From NCBI RefSeq assembly GCF_019355935.1, contig NZ_CP079925.1, positions 310,001 to 374,000 on the forward strand: a stretch of DNA of 64,000 bases. The letters are read 5' to 3'. Under the pieces are notes generated by a model that searched no databases, was not told the DNA's origin, and worked only from the letters and a program-made list of their open reading frames with translations. Positions 44,418-53,891 of the stretch are shown here, piece by piece. The stretch's first letter is position 1. The number at the start of each line of letters is the position of its first letter. The position numbers and the translations under genes were made by a program. The DNA is from Comamonas sp. Y33R10-2. Lineage in GTDB: Bacteria > Pseudomonadota > Gammaproteobacteria > Burkholderiales > Burkholderiaceae_C.

Positions 44418-45719
44418 TTACTGCTGTGCGGCTTCTTGCAACTGCTCCAGTGCCTGAGTCACTTGTTCGTCACTAATGCCGTCCAGCGATTGCAGGCGCG
44501 GTTTGAGCGCAGCCAGTGCCGCTGCGCCTTCGCGCTGGAGCTGAGCAATGCTCTGGCCCGCTTCCTTGGGGGCACTAAAGCCTTGGCTTTGCAGCAGCAA
44601 CTGGCCATCGGCCGCGACTAGCTTGAAGTAGAACTGACCATCGGCCTCGCGGTACTGCTTGAATTGGGGCAGGGCGGACTTTGCGGTCTTGATCTTGGCT
44701 TTGCTGGTTTGCGCCAGGTTGCGAATGCCCACAGCGCTGCGCAGTTGCTGCAACAAAGGGGTGGCCAGCTTGCGGGCCTTGATGGCGCCGGCTTGCAAAA
44801 TTTCTTCCAGCTCAGCAGGGTGGGCGATCAGGTATTCATAACGCTCGCGCATGGGGGCGATTTCGCGGTCGATGCGATCGAACAAGGCCTGCTTGGCATC
44901 GCCCCAGGCAATGCCTGCGGCGTACTGCTGGCGCAGGGCCTCGGTTTCTTCGGCGCTGGCAAAGGCTTGATAGATCTGGAACAGGGCCGAGCCTTCGACT
45001 TCCTTGGGCTCGCCGGGAGCACGCGAGTCGGTGGTGATGCCGTTGATGAGCTTCTTGAGCTGCTCGCGGGTGGCGAACAGCGGAATGGTGTTGTTGTAGC
45101 TTTTGCTCATCTTGCGGCCGTCGAGCCCGGGCAGGGTGGCAACGCTTTCTTCCACCACCGCTTCGGGCAGGGCGAAGTATTCGCCGCCGTAGATGTGGTT
45201 AAAGCTCGAAGCCATATCGCGCGCCATCTCCAGGTGCTGCACTTGGTCGCGGCCCACGGGCACTTTGTTGGCGTTGAAGACCAAAATATCAGCGCCCATC
45301 AGCACGGGGTACATGAACAGACCTGCGGTCACGCCGTCATCTGGCTCGGTGCCAGCGGCATGGTTCTTGTCTACCGATGCCTTGTACGCATGGGCACGGT
45401 TCAAGATGCCCTTGCCAGTCACGCAGGTCAGAAACCATGTCAGTTCGGGAATTTCAGGGATGTCCGACTGGCGATAGAAAGTGACATGCTCAGGGTCCAG
45501 ACCCGCCGCCAGCCAGCTGGCAGCGATCTCAATGGTAGAGCGCTGCACGCGCTCAGGGTCCTGGCACTTGATGAGGGCGTGATAGTCGGCCAGAAAGTAG
45601 AAGTTCTCTACCTTTTTGTCGCGGCTGGCTTCGATGGCTGGGCGCATCATGCCTGCGTAGTTGCCCAAGTGTGGGGTGCCGCTGGGGGTGATGCCGGTCA
45701 GAAAACGGGTAGTGCTCAT
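44418..45719 (-). CDS. trpS: Tryptophan-tRNA ligase with C-terminal extension
   Basis: Charges tRNA-Trp. ATG 45719 (MSTTRFLTGITPSGTPHLGNY) gives 433 residues. Class I motifs: HIGH variant TPHLGNY near residue 15 and KMSKS in LDGRKMSKSYNN near 195. The catalytic body ends near 330; about 100 further residues follow, with QFYFKLVAADGQLLLQSQGF resembling the YegP/DUF1508 fold and a helical end. Typical bacterial enzymes have about 330-350 residues, so the tail is an added domain. A long antisense open frame here is a shadow. Confidence 0.95.
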   Translation of the reverse strand: MSTTRFLTGITPSGTPHLGNYAGMMRPAIEASRDKKVENFYFLADYHALIKCQDPERVQRSTIEIAASWLAAGLDPEHVTFYRQSDIPEIPELTWFLTCVTGKGILNRAHAYKASVDKNHAAGTEPDDGVTAGLFMYPVLMGADILVFNANKVPVGRDQVQHLEMARDMASSFNHIYGGEYFALPEAVVEESVATLPGLDGRKMSKSYNNTIPLFATREQLKKLINGITTDSRAPGEPKEVEGSALFQIYQAFASAEETEALRQQYAAGIAWGDAKQALFDRIDREIAPMRERYEYLIAHPAELEEILQAGAIKARKLATPLLQQLRSAVGIRNLAQTSKAKIKTAKSALPQFKQYREADGQFYFKLVAADGQLLLQSQGFSAPKEAGQSIAQLQREGAAALAALKPRLQSLDGISDEQVTQALEQLQEAAQQ

Positions 45720-45761
45720 AGGATCAACAACAAAAATCAATAGCAGGCTGTGGCGCTGGAA

Positions 45762-46429
45762 TCAGCGCAGCAGGGCCATAAAGGGGTAAAGAATCAGGTC
45801 GATGGCTGAGTAGCCTAGGCTCATCAAAGGGCGCAGCCAGTAAGTGCCGACGATGCCAGCAAGCACAAGGGCCAGGACGATGAAGAAGCCATAGGGCTCG
45901 ATGCGGGCCACGAATTGCGCCTGCTTCCAAGGTAGCAGGCCGACCAGAATGCGCCCCCATCCAGCGGTGGTAGTGGGAACAGGTTAAACGCCCACATGAC
46001 CAAGTTGACCAAAATGCCGGCGCGGCACATTTCTATAAAGAAGCGCTCTTGAACGCCGCTGCCAACCAGTGCGATTAATACGAAGCCCCAGAAAACGGCC
46101 TGCACAAAGTTGGAGGCTGGGCCTGCCAGCGCCACCCAAATCATGTCGCGCTTGGGGTTGCGCAGCTGGTCAAAGCGCACCGGAACGGGCTTGGCGTAGC
46201 CGAACAGGAAAGCACCTGAGGTTGCGAAGTACAGCATTAGCGGCATCAAGATGGTGCCGATGGGGTCGATGTGCTTGATGGGGTTGAGCGTGATGCGTCC
46301 CATCATGGCAGCGGTGTTGTCGCCAAAGTGGCGCGCTGCATAGCCGTGGGCCGCCTCATGGATGGTGATGGCGAACAGCACGGGCAGTGCGTAGATCAGG
46401 ACGGTTTGTATGAGTTGGGTAAATTCCAC
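45762..46429 (-). pseudogene. Site-2 protease family (M50) protein, apparent frameshift
   Basis: Membrane metalloprotease. Zinc motif HEAAH near residue 23 and the second motif NLFPLPPLDGG near residue 170 are intact. Directly after DGG the frame breaks in a run of five C (45954-45958; G on the coding strand). The expected continuation ILVGLLPWKQAQFVARIEPY and onward to SAIDLILYPFMALLR is present in the next frame and ends at 45762. One extra base would restore a 222-residue protein. This may be a sequencing error in a homopolymer or a real recent mutation. The unshifted frame would end at 45824 with an unrelated tail. Confidence 0.85.
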
Positions 46430-46643
46430 AGTGTGATTGTCTCAGACGCTGCGCATTGATGTTGTCTTGTGCGGATACAGATCAGTTTTAGGACATGAAA
46501 TACGGGTTGCACATCGTGGCTGCAAGTTTTGAATGCATGCAAAATGCTACGCCGCATTTGGAGTGATGCCAAAGCTCAGGCCGTATGCGGAAAAAAATCA
46601 ATCTATAAAAAAGAGTTCGGCTCAGCTGAGCGAGGGGAGCAAT

Positions 46644-47915
46644 ATGACGGTAAGCAGTCGACTGGTGGTTGCGTTTTTGAGCATCGGCGTGTTCGTGCTG
46701 GCGCTAATGGGAATTTCTTGGGTGGTCATGACGGATGTGTTGACGGTGCTGCAATCCGGCTCGTTGACTGCCAAGCAGTCGCAAGAATTGGTGGCTGAAG
46801 TCCAGCACTCGCGTGGGTGGTTGCTGGCGCTGGGAGCTTTGGCATGTGTGTCCTGCGTATGGTCGCTGTTTACTCTGCGTCGCCGGATTGTGGAGCCTTT
46901 GCGCAAGGCAATTTTGATTGCTGAAACTGTGGCCGCTGGTGATTTGAGCCAAGAGTTTTCGTCTGATGCCAGTGGAGAGTTTGGCCGGTTGCTAACCGCG
47001 CTGAGCACCATGGAAGACACCTTGACTGAGCTGGTGGGGCGTATCCAGCAATCGACTGATTCGCTGGTTGTATCAGCCTATGAAATTGATGCCGGTAACG
47101 TCAACCTCTCTAGCCGCACTGAGCAGCAGGTCAGCGCCCTGACCGAGACGGCTGCGAGTATGGAACAACTCACCATCACGGTGCGCCAAAATGCCGAGCG
47201 CGCGCATTCCGCAAGTACGCTGGCTGTAACCGCATCGGCCACGGCTGGGCGTGGCGGTCAGGTTGTCAATCAGGTGGTGGACACCATGGATGCCATCAGC
47301 GGCAGTTCACGCAAGATTGTGGACATCATTCAGGTGATTGAAGGCATCGCTTTTCAGACCAATATTTTGGCGCTGAACGCTGCCGTGGAAGCGGCACGCG
47401 CAGGCGAGCAAGGCCGGGGTTTTGCGGTTGTTGCCAGCGAAGTACGCTCCTTAGCCGGTCGCAGCGCGGAAGCTGCAAAGCAGATCAAGGAGCTAATTAC
47501 GGCGAGCGTGACGCAGGTGAATAGCGGCGCCGGTCTGGTGGGGCAAGCCGGGAGCACCATGCAAGAAATCATGCAGTCGGTCGGCCAAGTTACCGGTTTG
47601 CTGGGTGAAATCTCTGGCGCGCTCAAGGAGCAAAGCGAGGGGATTGCCCATGTGAACACCGCTGTGGCACACATGGATAGCACCAATCAGGAAAACGCTG
47701 CGCTGGTCATGCAAGCCACGCAGGCCGCTGCCGCGCTTAATGCGCGTACTCAGGATTTGCAGAATGCCGTGGGAGCATTCAGGCTTGATGACGCAGAGCC
47801 CCCAGCCTTGGCCCCTGTTACGGTGATGGCGGCCCCGCGCCCTGCGGCGATGCCACAGCTGTCAGCACATAAGAAGCTAGCCAGTAAGCGACTGAGTCAC
47901 GATGCACTGCGATAA
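46644..47915 (+). CDS. Methyl-accepting chemotaxis protein with a minimal periplasmic loop
   Basis: 423 residues from ATG 46644 (GAGGGGAGC upstream); the frame is open further left without family features. Helix 1 about 7-28, periplasmic loop of only about 30 residues, helix 2 about 58-77, HAMP about 78-130, signalling domain about 150-395 with the hairpin tip [20 protein letters not shown] then [20 protein letters not shown]. With no ligand domain, it may take signals from a partner or sense within the membrane. It lacks the C-terminal pentapeptide of the two later receptors. It ends inside a convergent small gene. Confidence 0.92.
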   Translation: MTVSSRLVVAFLSIGVFVLALMGISWVVMTDVLTVLQSGSLTAKQSQELVAEVQHSRGWLLALGALACVSCVWSLFTLRRRIVEPLRKAILIAETVAAGDLSQEFSSDASGEFGRLLTALSTMEDTLTELVGRIQQSTDSLVVSAYEIDAGNVNLSSRTEQQVSALTETAASMEQLTITVRQNAERAHSASTLAVTASATAGRGGQVVNQVVDTMDAISGSSRKIVDIIQVIEGIAFQTNILALNAAVEAARAGEQGRGFAVVASEVRSLAGRSAEAAKQIKELITASVTQVNSGAGLVGQAGSTMQEIMQSVGQVTGLLGEISGALKEQSEGIAHVNTAVAHMDSTNQENAALVMQATQAAAALNARTQDLQNAVGAFRLDDAEPPALAPVTVMAAPRPAAMPQLSAHKKLASKRLSHDALR

Positions 47916-48214
47916 AAGCTGTAGATCACGAAGCCTGTAAAAAACAGCTCGACAAGGATGGAGATGGCCAGAATGTTGCGGCGGCGGCTTCTGCCGTCAC
48001 TGTCCTCTGCCCATATCCCCGCTGAGACATGGAATCGTTTGCCGGCTGCATAGGCGTGGATATTCCATGCAGTCCAGACGCTGGAAATGGCGTAGACCAG
48101 AAGTAAATACGAGGACTGCAGAAAAACCATAGCAATCAGTGCTGGTGCAATAAGGAATGCAAGCACTAAAGGCTTCCAATGGGCCTGAATGAAGTCTTTG
48201 TCTTTTGAGGGCAT
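47897..48214 (-). CDS. Small membrane protein, hypothetical
   Basis: 105 residues: two close membrane helices (about 15-50), a short soluble part with [19 protein letters not shown] and a third helice about 80-100. No family recognised. The 3' end overlaps the convergent chemoreceptor gene by 19 bases. It starts 7 bases downstream of the YciO-family gene on the same strand, so co-transcription is likely. Confidence 0.65.
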   Translation of the reverse strand: MPSKDKDFIQAHWKPLVLAFLIAPALIAMVFLQSSYLLLVYAISSVWTAWNIHAYAAGKRFHVSAGIWAEDSDGRSRRRNILAISILVELFFTGFVIYSFYRSAS

Positions 48215-48221
48215 GGAGGCG

Positions 48222-48866
48222 TCAGGCTGTCTGCAGCCCCAAGCTTTCCAAGCTGCCCAATCCTTGCCGCACCAGGGTGGGCGGGTTGTTCATGGACATG
48301 GGGGTCAGGTCCAGCACTGTGGTGGGTTCACGCGGGCAAGCGCCAGAGTCCACCACCGCATCCAGTTCGTGTGGGAAGCGCTCCAAAATGGCGTCCGCAT
48401 CGTTCAGTGGCTCAGTCTCACCGGGGGCGATCAGCGTGGTGGCCAGTAAAGGCTCGCCTAGTTCTTCCAGCAGCAGTTGCAGCCCTTTGCGGTCTGGCAC
48501 GCGCAGGCCAATCGTCTTGCGGGACGGGTGGCTCAGGCGTTTGGGCACTTCTTTGCTGGCTTCGAGAATAAACGTGTACGGCCCGGGTGTGGCCAGTTTC
48601 AGTAGGCGGTACTGGCGGTTATCCACGCGCGCGTAGTTGGCCAGCTCGGACAGATCCCGGCACAGCAGCGTGAGGTGGTGCTTGTCGTTGATCTGGCGAA
48701 TGCGGCGCAGCCGGTCCACAGCATTTTTGTCATCCAGGTGGCAGACCAGTGCGTAGCTGGAGTCGGTGGGTACGGCGAAGATGGCACCTTTGCGCAGCAT
48801 GTCGGCAGCTTGCTTGATGATGCGCGGCTGCGGGTTATCTGGATAGACTTCAAAAACGGTGGTCAT
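48222..48866 (-). CDS. YciO/YrdC/Sua5-family protein
   Basis: 214 residues. The family core GAIFAVPTDSSYALVCHLDD, then KHHLTLLCRDLSELANYARV and PGPYTFILEASKEVPKRL, belongs to the threonylcarbamoyl-AMP synthase fold. The form (PTDSSYA rather than PTETVYGL) points to the YciO subgroup, whose role in tRNA t6A modification is less certain. It lies between the PHP phosphatase gene and a small membrane protein gene; yciO and the PHP-family yciV are also neighbours in E. coli. Confidence 0.85.
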   Translation of the reverse strand: MTTVFEVYPDNPQPRIIKQAADMLRKGAIFAVPTDSSYALVCHLDDKNAVDRLRRIRQINDKHHLTLLCRDLSELANYARVDNRQYRLLKLATPGPYTFILEASKEVPKRLSHPSRKTIGLRVPDRKGLQLLLEELGEPLLATTLIAPGETEPLNDADAILERFPHELDAVVDSGACPREPTTVLDLTPMSMNNPPTLVRQGLGSLESLGLQTA

Positions 48867-48906
48867 TACGGACTTTCTTCAATATTTTTGAAAGCTTTTT
48901 GAAAGT

Positions 48907-49770
48907 TCATGCACGCTGAATGCGATCTTGCAGCAGCTCCCACACTGGGGTAAGGTGGCCGGGGAGATATGGCAGTTGCCCCAGATCAATCTGAGACTCT
49001 TGTGGGCTGTGAAAGTCGCTGCCGCGCGATGCAGCCAGACCGAACTCTTTGGCGATCTCGGCATAGGTCACATATTCATGCGGGCGGTGGCTGCCGGTAA
49101 TGACTTCTACACCTTGGCCGCCCAGCTTTTTAAATTCGGAAAATAACGCGTACTCCGCCATCGCGCTGAAGTCATAACGTGCAGGGTGGGCAATCACAGC
49201 CACGCCGCCAGCATCAATGATCCAATTGACGGCATCGCCCAGATTGGCCCAGACATGGGAGACATAGCCGGGCTTGCCTTCGGTCAGGTAGCGTCTAAAC
49301 ACGTCATAGGTATCGCTGCAAACTTTGGCCTCCACCAAAAATCGTGCGAAGTGTGTGCGCGAGATCAACTCGGGGTTGCCGGCGTAGCGCAGAGCACCCT
49401 CGTAAGCACCTGGAATACCGGCCTCTTCAAGTAGTCGCCCCATTTCACGGGCACGTGGGCCACGGCCATTGCGGGTGTCGTACAGGCCTTGAGTCAAGGC
49501 AGCGTTGTCGGCATCAAAGCCCAAACCCACGATATGCACGCTACTGCCCGCGTAGCTGACGGAAATTTCTGTGCCCGTGAGGTAGTCCAAGCCTGCAGCT
49601 TTGGCTGCAGCGGCTGCGCGGTGCTGACCGCCCACCTCGTCATGGTCGGTGAGTGACCATAGTTCCACCCCTCGCGCTGCGGCGCGCTGGGCTAATTGCT
49701 CAGGCGTAAGCGTGCCGTCTGAGATCACTGAGTGGCAATGGAGGTCGGCGTTTAAATAGGTTTTGGGCAC
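48907..49770 (-). CDS. PHP-domain phosphatase (YciV/RNase AM type)
   Basis: 287 residues. The metal-binding start is NADLHCHSVISDGTLTPEQL, followed by WSLTDHDEVGG and GTEISVSY, and near the C-terminus SRGSDFHSP. These supply the PHP trinuclear site. Characterised relatives remove phosphate from 3',5'-bisphosphonucleotides and trim RNA 5' ends. It precedes the YciO-family gene by 40 bases on the same strand. Confidence 0.88.
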   Translation of the reverse strand: MPKTYLNADLHCHSVISDGTLTPEQLAQRAAARGVELWSLTDHDEVGGQHRAAAAAKAAGLDYLTGTEISVSYAGSSVHIVGLGFDADNAALTQGLYDTRNGRGPRAREMGRLLEEAGIPGAYEGALRYAGNPELISRTHFARFLVEAKVCSDTYDVFRRYLTEGKPGYVSHVWANLGDAVNWIIDAGGVAVIAHPARYDFSAMAEYALFSEFKKLGGQGVEVITGSHRPHEYVTYAEIAKEFGLAASRGSDFHSPQESQIDLGQLPYLPGHLTPVWELLQDRIQRA

Positions 49771-49852
49771 CGCTTGATTGTAGGCGGGGGTTTATTTGCA
49801 AGGGCTTGAGGCAGACCCGTGGTTGAAGCAAAGAAGCGTCTTGTAACAAAAC

Positions 49853-49879
49853 TAAACTATCCAGTTAGATTGCCGAAAA
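49853..49879 (+). promoter_or_regulatory. Sigma-28 (FliA) type promoter
   Basis: TAAA (49853-49856), a 15-base spacer and GCCGAAAA (49872-49879) differ in one position from the consensus TAAA-N15-GCCGATAA. It lies 75 bases upstream of the chemoreceptor start at 49955, as expected for a flagellar-regulon gene. Confidence 0.75.
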
Positions 49880-49954
49880 GCGAGTGCTTGCAGTAGTCAT
49901 TGAGCGTTGGTGGTACTTATCGTCAGAGTAAGTGCTTTATTTTTGAGGCAGGGG

Positions 49955-51676
49955 ATGAAATTGAAACAGTTTTCGGTATCGGGAAAGCTTTGGGCTTTGG
50001 TGGCAGGTTTGCTGGCGGGCTTGCTGCTGCTGTTGGGCGCAAGCCTTGTGTATCTAGATCGGGTGTACGTCAACGTTGCCACTGAAGCAACGCGAGCCCA
50101 AGATGCCGTGACATTGGCGAGCGAGTGGCGGCATTTGAGTCAAAAGAGTTTGGATCATTCAATCGTGGCCGCCTCTTCCACGGACCAGTTGCTGATGACG
50201 CAGCAGCGTCAGCAGCTGGCCGAGACTCAGGTGCAGATTGCCCAAGTTCAGGAAAAGCTTCAGGCCATCATTAAAGATGCGGCGTCTCAGCAAGCTTTGG
50301 ATGCTGTGAGCGAGCAGCGAAAAAAGACGAGGAGTAGCAATGCAGCCGCTCAGGCTGCTTTGGATAACAGCGACTATGCGGGCGCTTTAGAGATTGTTGA
50401 AAAGCAGCTGCGCCCTGATGCGAAAAACTATATTGAATCGCAGCTGAAATTTGTGGCGATGCAAGACCGTCTTCGCTTTAGTGCGATGGAGCAGGCGCAT
50501 GCGCAGCAGTCCAGAGCCTACGTAATGATTGGAGTGGCCAGCGTTGTGATTGTGTTGCTCAGCATCATGGCCGCTGTACTCATTCTTCGTTCCATTACGG
50601 TGCCTTTGAATGAGGCAGTGAGTCTGGCCGATACGATCGCTGCAGGGGATTTGACCGCCTCGGTTCGTAATGACCGTCACGACGAGTTGGGCCGCCTGCT
50701 TCAATCTTTGAACACCATGACTGAGCGCTTGCGCTCCGTGGTGGGGCAGGTCAGAGTCGGTGTGGAGTCCGTGTCTTCGGCCTCAGGTCAAATCGCAACG
50801 GGTAATCAAGACCTCTCCGCCCGTACTGAGCAGACGGCTGCGAATTTGGAAGAGACCGCCGCAAGCATGGAAGAGTTGACCGCGACGGTGACGCAGTCTG
50901 CTGATACCGCCCGTCAAGCCAATCAACTGGCGGCCACAGCAGCGCAAGCCGCTGAGCAGGGCGGTCATGTGGTGCAGCAAGTGGTGCAGAGCATGGGCCA
51001 GATCACGGACAGCAGCCGCAAGATTGCCGACATCATTGGTGTGATTGACTCTATTGCTTTTCAGACCAATATTTTGGCGCTGAACGCGGCCGTGGAAGCG
51101 GCCCGCGCTGGTGAGCAAGGTCGAGGTTTTGCCGTGGTGGCCAGCGAGGTGAGAGCTTTGGCCAAGCGCAGTGCTGATGCGGCCAAGGAAATCAAGCAGC
51201 TCATCACCACCAGCGTGGACAACGTGCAGTCGGGCTCCCAGCAGGTGGAGCTGGCAGGTAAGAGCATGAACGAGATCGTGGCCAGCGTGCGCCGTGTCAG
51301 CGACTTGATTGGTGAGATCACTGCCTCGTCCACCGAGCAGCGTGACGGTATCAATCAGGTAAATCAGGCCGTTACCAACCTCGATCAGATGACGCAGCAA
51401 AATGCGGCGCTGGTGGAGGAGTCGAGCGCGGCTGCGCTGTCCATGCAAGAGCAGGCAGAGCGTTTGGCCGAGGTGGTTTCCATCTTCAAGCTGGGCCATG
51501 AGGGCGGCTATGCCAAGGTGGCTGCACCCCAGCGCGCAGCAAATCGTGCTGTGCCATCCATGGCGCCCGTCAAGCAACGAGCTGCAGCGATGGTGAATAA
51601 GCCCGCCAGCAAGACTGCTGCTACGCCCACGGCACTGGCTGCAAGGGCTGATGACGGGGACTGGGAAACTTTTTAA
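49955..51676 (+). CDS. Methyl-accepting chemotaxis protein, tandem copy 1
   Basis: 573 residues from ATG 49955 (AGGCAGGGG upstream). Helix 1 about 12-32, four-helix-bundle periplasmic sensor about 33-190, helix 2 about 192-213, HAMP to about 265, then the signalling domain with [16 protein letters not shown]. The C-terminus is a flexible Ala/Lys-rich tether ending DWETF, nearly the NWETF pentapeptide that tethers CheR/CheB. It has a sigma-28-type promoter. The signalling half is almost identical to the next receptor, while the sensor halves differ, so ligands differ. Confidence 0.95.
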   Translation: MKLKQFSVSGKLWALVAGLLAGLLLLLGASLVYLDRVYVNVATEATRAQDAVTLASEWRHLSQKSLDHSIVAASSTDQLLMTQQRQQLAETQVQIAQVQEKLQAIIKDAASQQALDAVSEQRKKTRSSNAAAQAALDNSDYAGALEIVEKQLRPDAKNYIESQLKFVAMQDRLRFSAMEQAHAQQSRAYVMIGVASVVIVLLSIMAAVLILRSITVPLNEAVSLADTIAAGDLTASVRNDRHDELGRLLQSLNTMTERLRSVVGQVRVGVESVSSASGQIATGNQDLSARTEQTAANLEETAASMEELTATVTQSADTARQANQLAATAAQAAEQGGHVVQQVVQSMGQITDSSRKIADIIGVIDSIAFQTNILALNAAVEAARAGEQGRGFAVVASEVRALAKRSADAAKEIKQLITTSVDNVQSGSQQVELAGKSMNEIVASVRRVSDLIGEITASSTEQRDGINQVNQAVTNLDQMTQQNAALVEESSAAALSMQEQAERLAEVVSIFKLGHEGGYAKVAAPQRAANRAVPSMAPVKQRAAAMVNKPASKTAATPTALAARADDGDWETF

Positions 51677-51698
51677 GTAGCAGCATCCGCTTCCTAAG

Positions 51699-51734
51699 AG
51701 CCCGCAGCGTCTGAAAAGAAGCTGCGGGCTTTTT
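51699..51734 (+). terminator. Terminator between the tandem chemoreceptors
   Basis: AGCCCGCAGC (51699-51708) pairs with GCTGCGGGCT (51721-51730), followed by TTTT. Confidence 0.88.
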
Positions 51735-51985
51735 CATGCCTGCTCTACGAAATGACGTGTTGCGGTAAGCGGGAAAGTCCCAATAACAAGTGCTATGCCA
51801 AAGATGGAAAGCAGTTGTAACAATTATTAATATTCCGGGGTGGCCTCGAGGAGCTAACTCCGCTTGGCTTGAGAGAGGACGTCAAGGGCCAGGAATTGAC
51901 CGCCAGAGTCATGAATAAGCCAGCCCGGAGTTCACGATGCGTGACGTACCAGTGTTTGGATTTTCTTGTCTGGATTGGTTGGTTC

Positions 51986-53740
51986 ATGAAGTTGTTTCAA
52001 TTCACCGTAGCTCAGAAGCTATGGGTGCTGGTGATCGGTCTTTTGGCGAGCATGTTGCTGCTGGTGGCGGGAAGTCTGGCCTATTCCAACCGTGTCAATG
52101 AAAGCGTTTTCTCGGCCGCAGTGCAGGCACAGACTGCTGCTGAACAGGCCAAAGAATGGCGCATCCTGACGCAAATGAGCATGGACCGCTTTACGGCGGC
52201 AGCCATGTCGACTGAGGAAAACCTGGTGGAGCATCAGTACAAGCTGATGGGAGGCCTGATCGCCAGCATCAATGCGCTGCGTGAAAAAGTGCTAGCGCAG
52301 GTACATACCGATGAAGCCAAGCAGTTGATGGCTGACGTCAACAAGCACCGCGAAACTTTGTTTGCTGCAAACAAAGAGGTGGATCAAGCCCGTCGTGCGC
52401 GTGATTTTGAGCGCTCTCAAAAACTGATTGAAGAGCAGCTCAACCCGGCTGGTCAGAAATATTACGCCGCCCTTGATGCCTATGTGCAGCTGCAGGATCG
52501 CTATCGCTTGCAGGCGCTGGCGGATGGAGATGCCAGCCGCACCAAAGCCTATTGGGTCGTTGCCGCAGCTTGCGGTTTGATCATGCTGCTGGGGCTGGTG
52601 ACCGGCGTTCTCATCATGCGATCCATTACCCAGCCGTTGATGAAGGCGGTTGAACTGGCGGATGCCATTGCCGATGCTGACTTGAGCGTGAGTACCGATC
52701 ATCAGCGCGATGACGAATTGGGTCATCTGCACCGCTCGCTCAACGTCATGGCTGAGCGCTTGCGTACCGTGGTGGGGCAAGTGCGCTCGGGTGTGGAATC
52801 CGTGTCTTCGGCCTCCGGCCAGATTGCCACGGGTAACCAGGATTTGTCAGCCCGTACCGAACAAACCGCCGCCAATCTGGAAGAAACCGCAGCCAGCATG
52901 GAAGAGCTGACCGCGACGGTTACGCAGTCTGCAGATACCGCTCGTCAAGCCAATCAACTGGCTGCCACAGCAGCGCAGGCAGCAGAGCAGGGCGGCCAAG
53001 TGGTGCAGCGAGTGGTGCACAGCATGGGCCAGATCACCGACAGCAGCCGCAAGATTGCCGACATCATTGGTGTGATTGACTCTATCGCTTTTCAGACCAA
53101 TATCTTGGCGCTGAACGCGGCTGTTGAAGCGGCCCGCGCTGGTGAGCAAGGCCGAGGCTTTGCCGTAGTGGCCAGTGAAGTGAGAGCCTTGGCCAAGCGC
53201 AGTGCGGATGCGGCCAAGGAAATCAAGCAGCTCATCACCACCAGCGTGGACAACGTGCAGTCGGGCTCCCAGCAGGTGGAGCTGGCAGGCAAGAGCATGA
53301 ACGAGATCGTGGCCAGCGTGCGCCGCGTTAGCGATCTGATTGGAGAGATCACGGCCTCGTCCACCGAGCAGCGTGATGGTATCAATCAGGTCAATCAGGC
53401 CGTTACCAACCTCGATCAGATGACGCAGCAGAACGCGGCGCTGGTAGAAGAGTCCAGTGCTGCTGCGATGTCCATGCAGGCGCAGGCTCAGCGTTTGGCT
53501 GAGGTGGTTTCTGTTTTCAATCTAGGCAAGGGCGCGGTAACTGCTGGTGCTGGTGCTGGCGCACCGGCGCTGGCTCCCGCCCGCATGTCTGCACGGACCG
53601 CCGAGCCGCGCATGGCTGCAGCCAAGGTGACCCAACCATCGAACCTGCAGGCAGCCGCTGCGCCCAAGCTAGTGCCTGCGCTGAAGAAGCCGCAGCCGCT
53701 TGCCACGACAGCTAGTGAAGATGACTGGGAGCAGTTTTAA
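51986..53740 (+). CDS. Methyl-accepting chemotaxis protein, tandem copy 2
   Basis: 584 residues from ATG 51986 ([15 protein letters not shown], aligned with copy 1); the open frame runs 39 residues further left without support. Periplasmic sensor about 33-190, helix 2 near 193-213, HAMP, signalling domain nearly identical to copy 1, and a long Ala/Pro-rich tether ending DWEQF. A stretch of about 80 bases (51178-51257 and 53210-53289) is identical between copies. The last 63 bases are duplicated behind the stop codon. No sigma-28 promoter seen directly upstream. Confidence 0.94.
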   Translation: MKLFQFTVAQKLWVLVIGLLASMLLLVAGSLAYSNRVNESVFSAAVQAQTAAEQAKEWRILTQMSMDRFTAAAMSTEENLVEHQYKLMGGLIASINALREKVLAQVHTDEAKQLMADVNKHRETLFAANKEVDQARRARDFERSQKLIEEQLNPAGQKYYAALDAYVQLQDRYRLQALADGDASRTKAYWVVAAACGLIMLLGLVTGVLIMRSITQPLMKAVELADAIADADLSVSTDHQRDDELGHLHRSLNVMAERLRTVVGQVRSGVESVSSASGQIATGNQDLSARTEQTAANLEETAASMEELTATVTQSADTARQANQLAATAAQAAEQGGQVVQRVVHSMGQITDSSRKIADIIGVIDSIAFQTNILALNAAVEAARAGEQGRGFAVVASEVRALAKRSADAAKEIKQLITTSVDNVQSGSQQVELAGKSMNEIVASVRRVSDLIGEITASSTEQRDGINQVNQAVTNLDQMTQQNAALVEESSAAAMSMQAQAQRLAEVVSVFNLGKGAVTAGAGAGAPALAPARMSARTAEPRMAAAKVTQPSNLQAAAAPKLVPALKKPQPLATTASEDDWEQF

Positions 53741-53803
53741 GCGCTGAAGAAGCCGCAGTCGCTTGCCACAACAGCGAGTGAAGACGACTGGGAGCAGTTT
53801 TAA
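53678..53803 (+). repeat. 63-bp tandem duplication at the receptor 3' end
   Basis: Unit 1 (53678-53740) encodes [20 protein letters not shown] and stop. Unit 2 (53741-53803) follows directly, in the same frame behind the stop, and encodes [20 protein letters not shown] and stop. They differ at 4 of 63 bases, three of them synonymous. Twelve bases of a third unit (GCGCTGAAAAAG) follow. Confidence 0.95.
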
Positions 53804-53856
53804 GCGCTGAAAAAGTAGCTGCGCACGGGTCGCAATACAGCAGGTCGAAATAAAGC

Positions 53857-53877
53857 AGCCGCCTTGCAGCGGCTTTT
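53857..53877 (+). terminator. Terminator after the second tandem receptor
   Basis: AGCCGC (53857-53862) pairs with GCGGCT (53869-53874), then TTTT. recJ converges on it from the right. Confidence 0.65.
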
Positions 53878-53891
53878 GTGTGGGAGAGCTC

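Noticed and set aside
44664..45743. 359-codon open frame on the plus strand opposite trpS
   Set aside because: A shadow of a well-conserved G/C-rich gene; the product shows no recognisable domain and trpS is certain.
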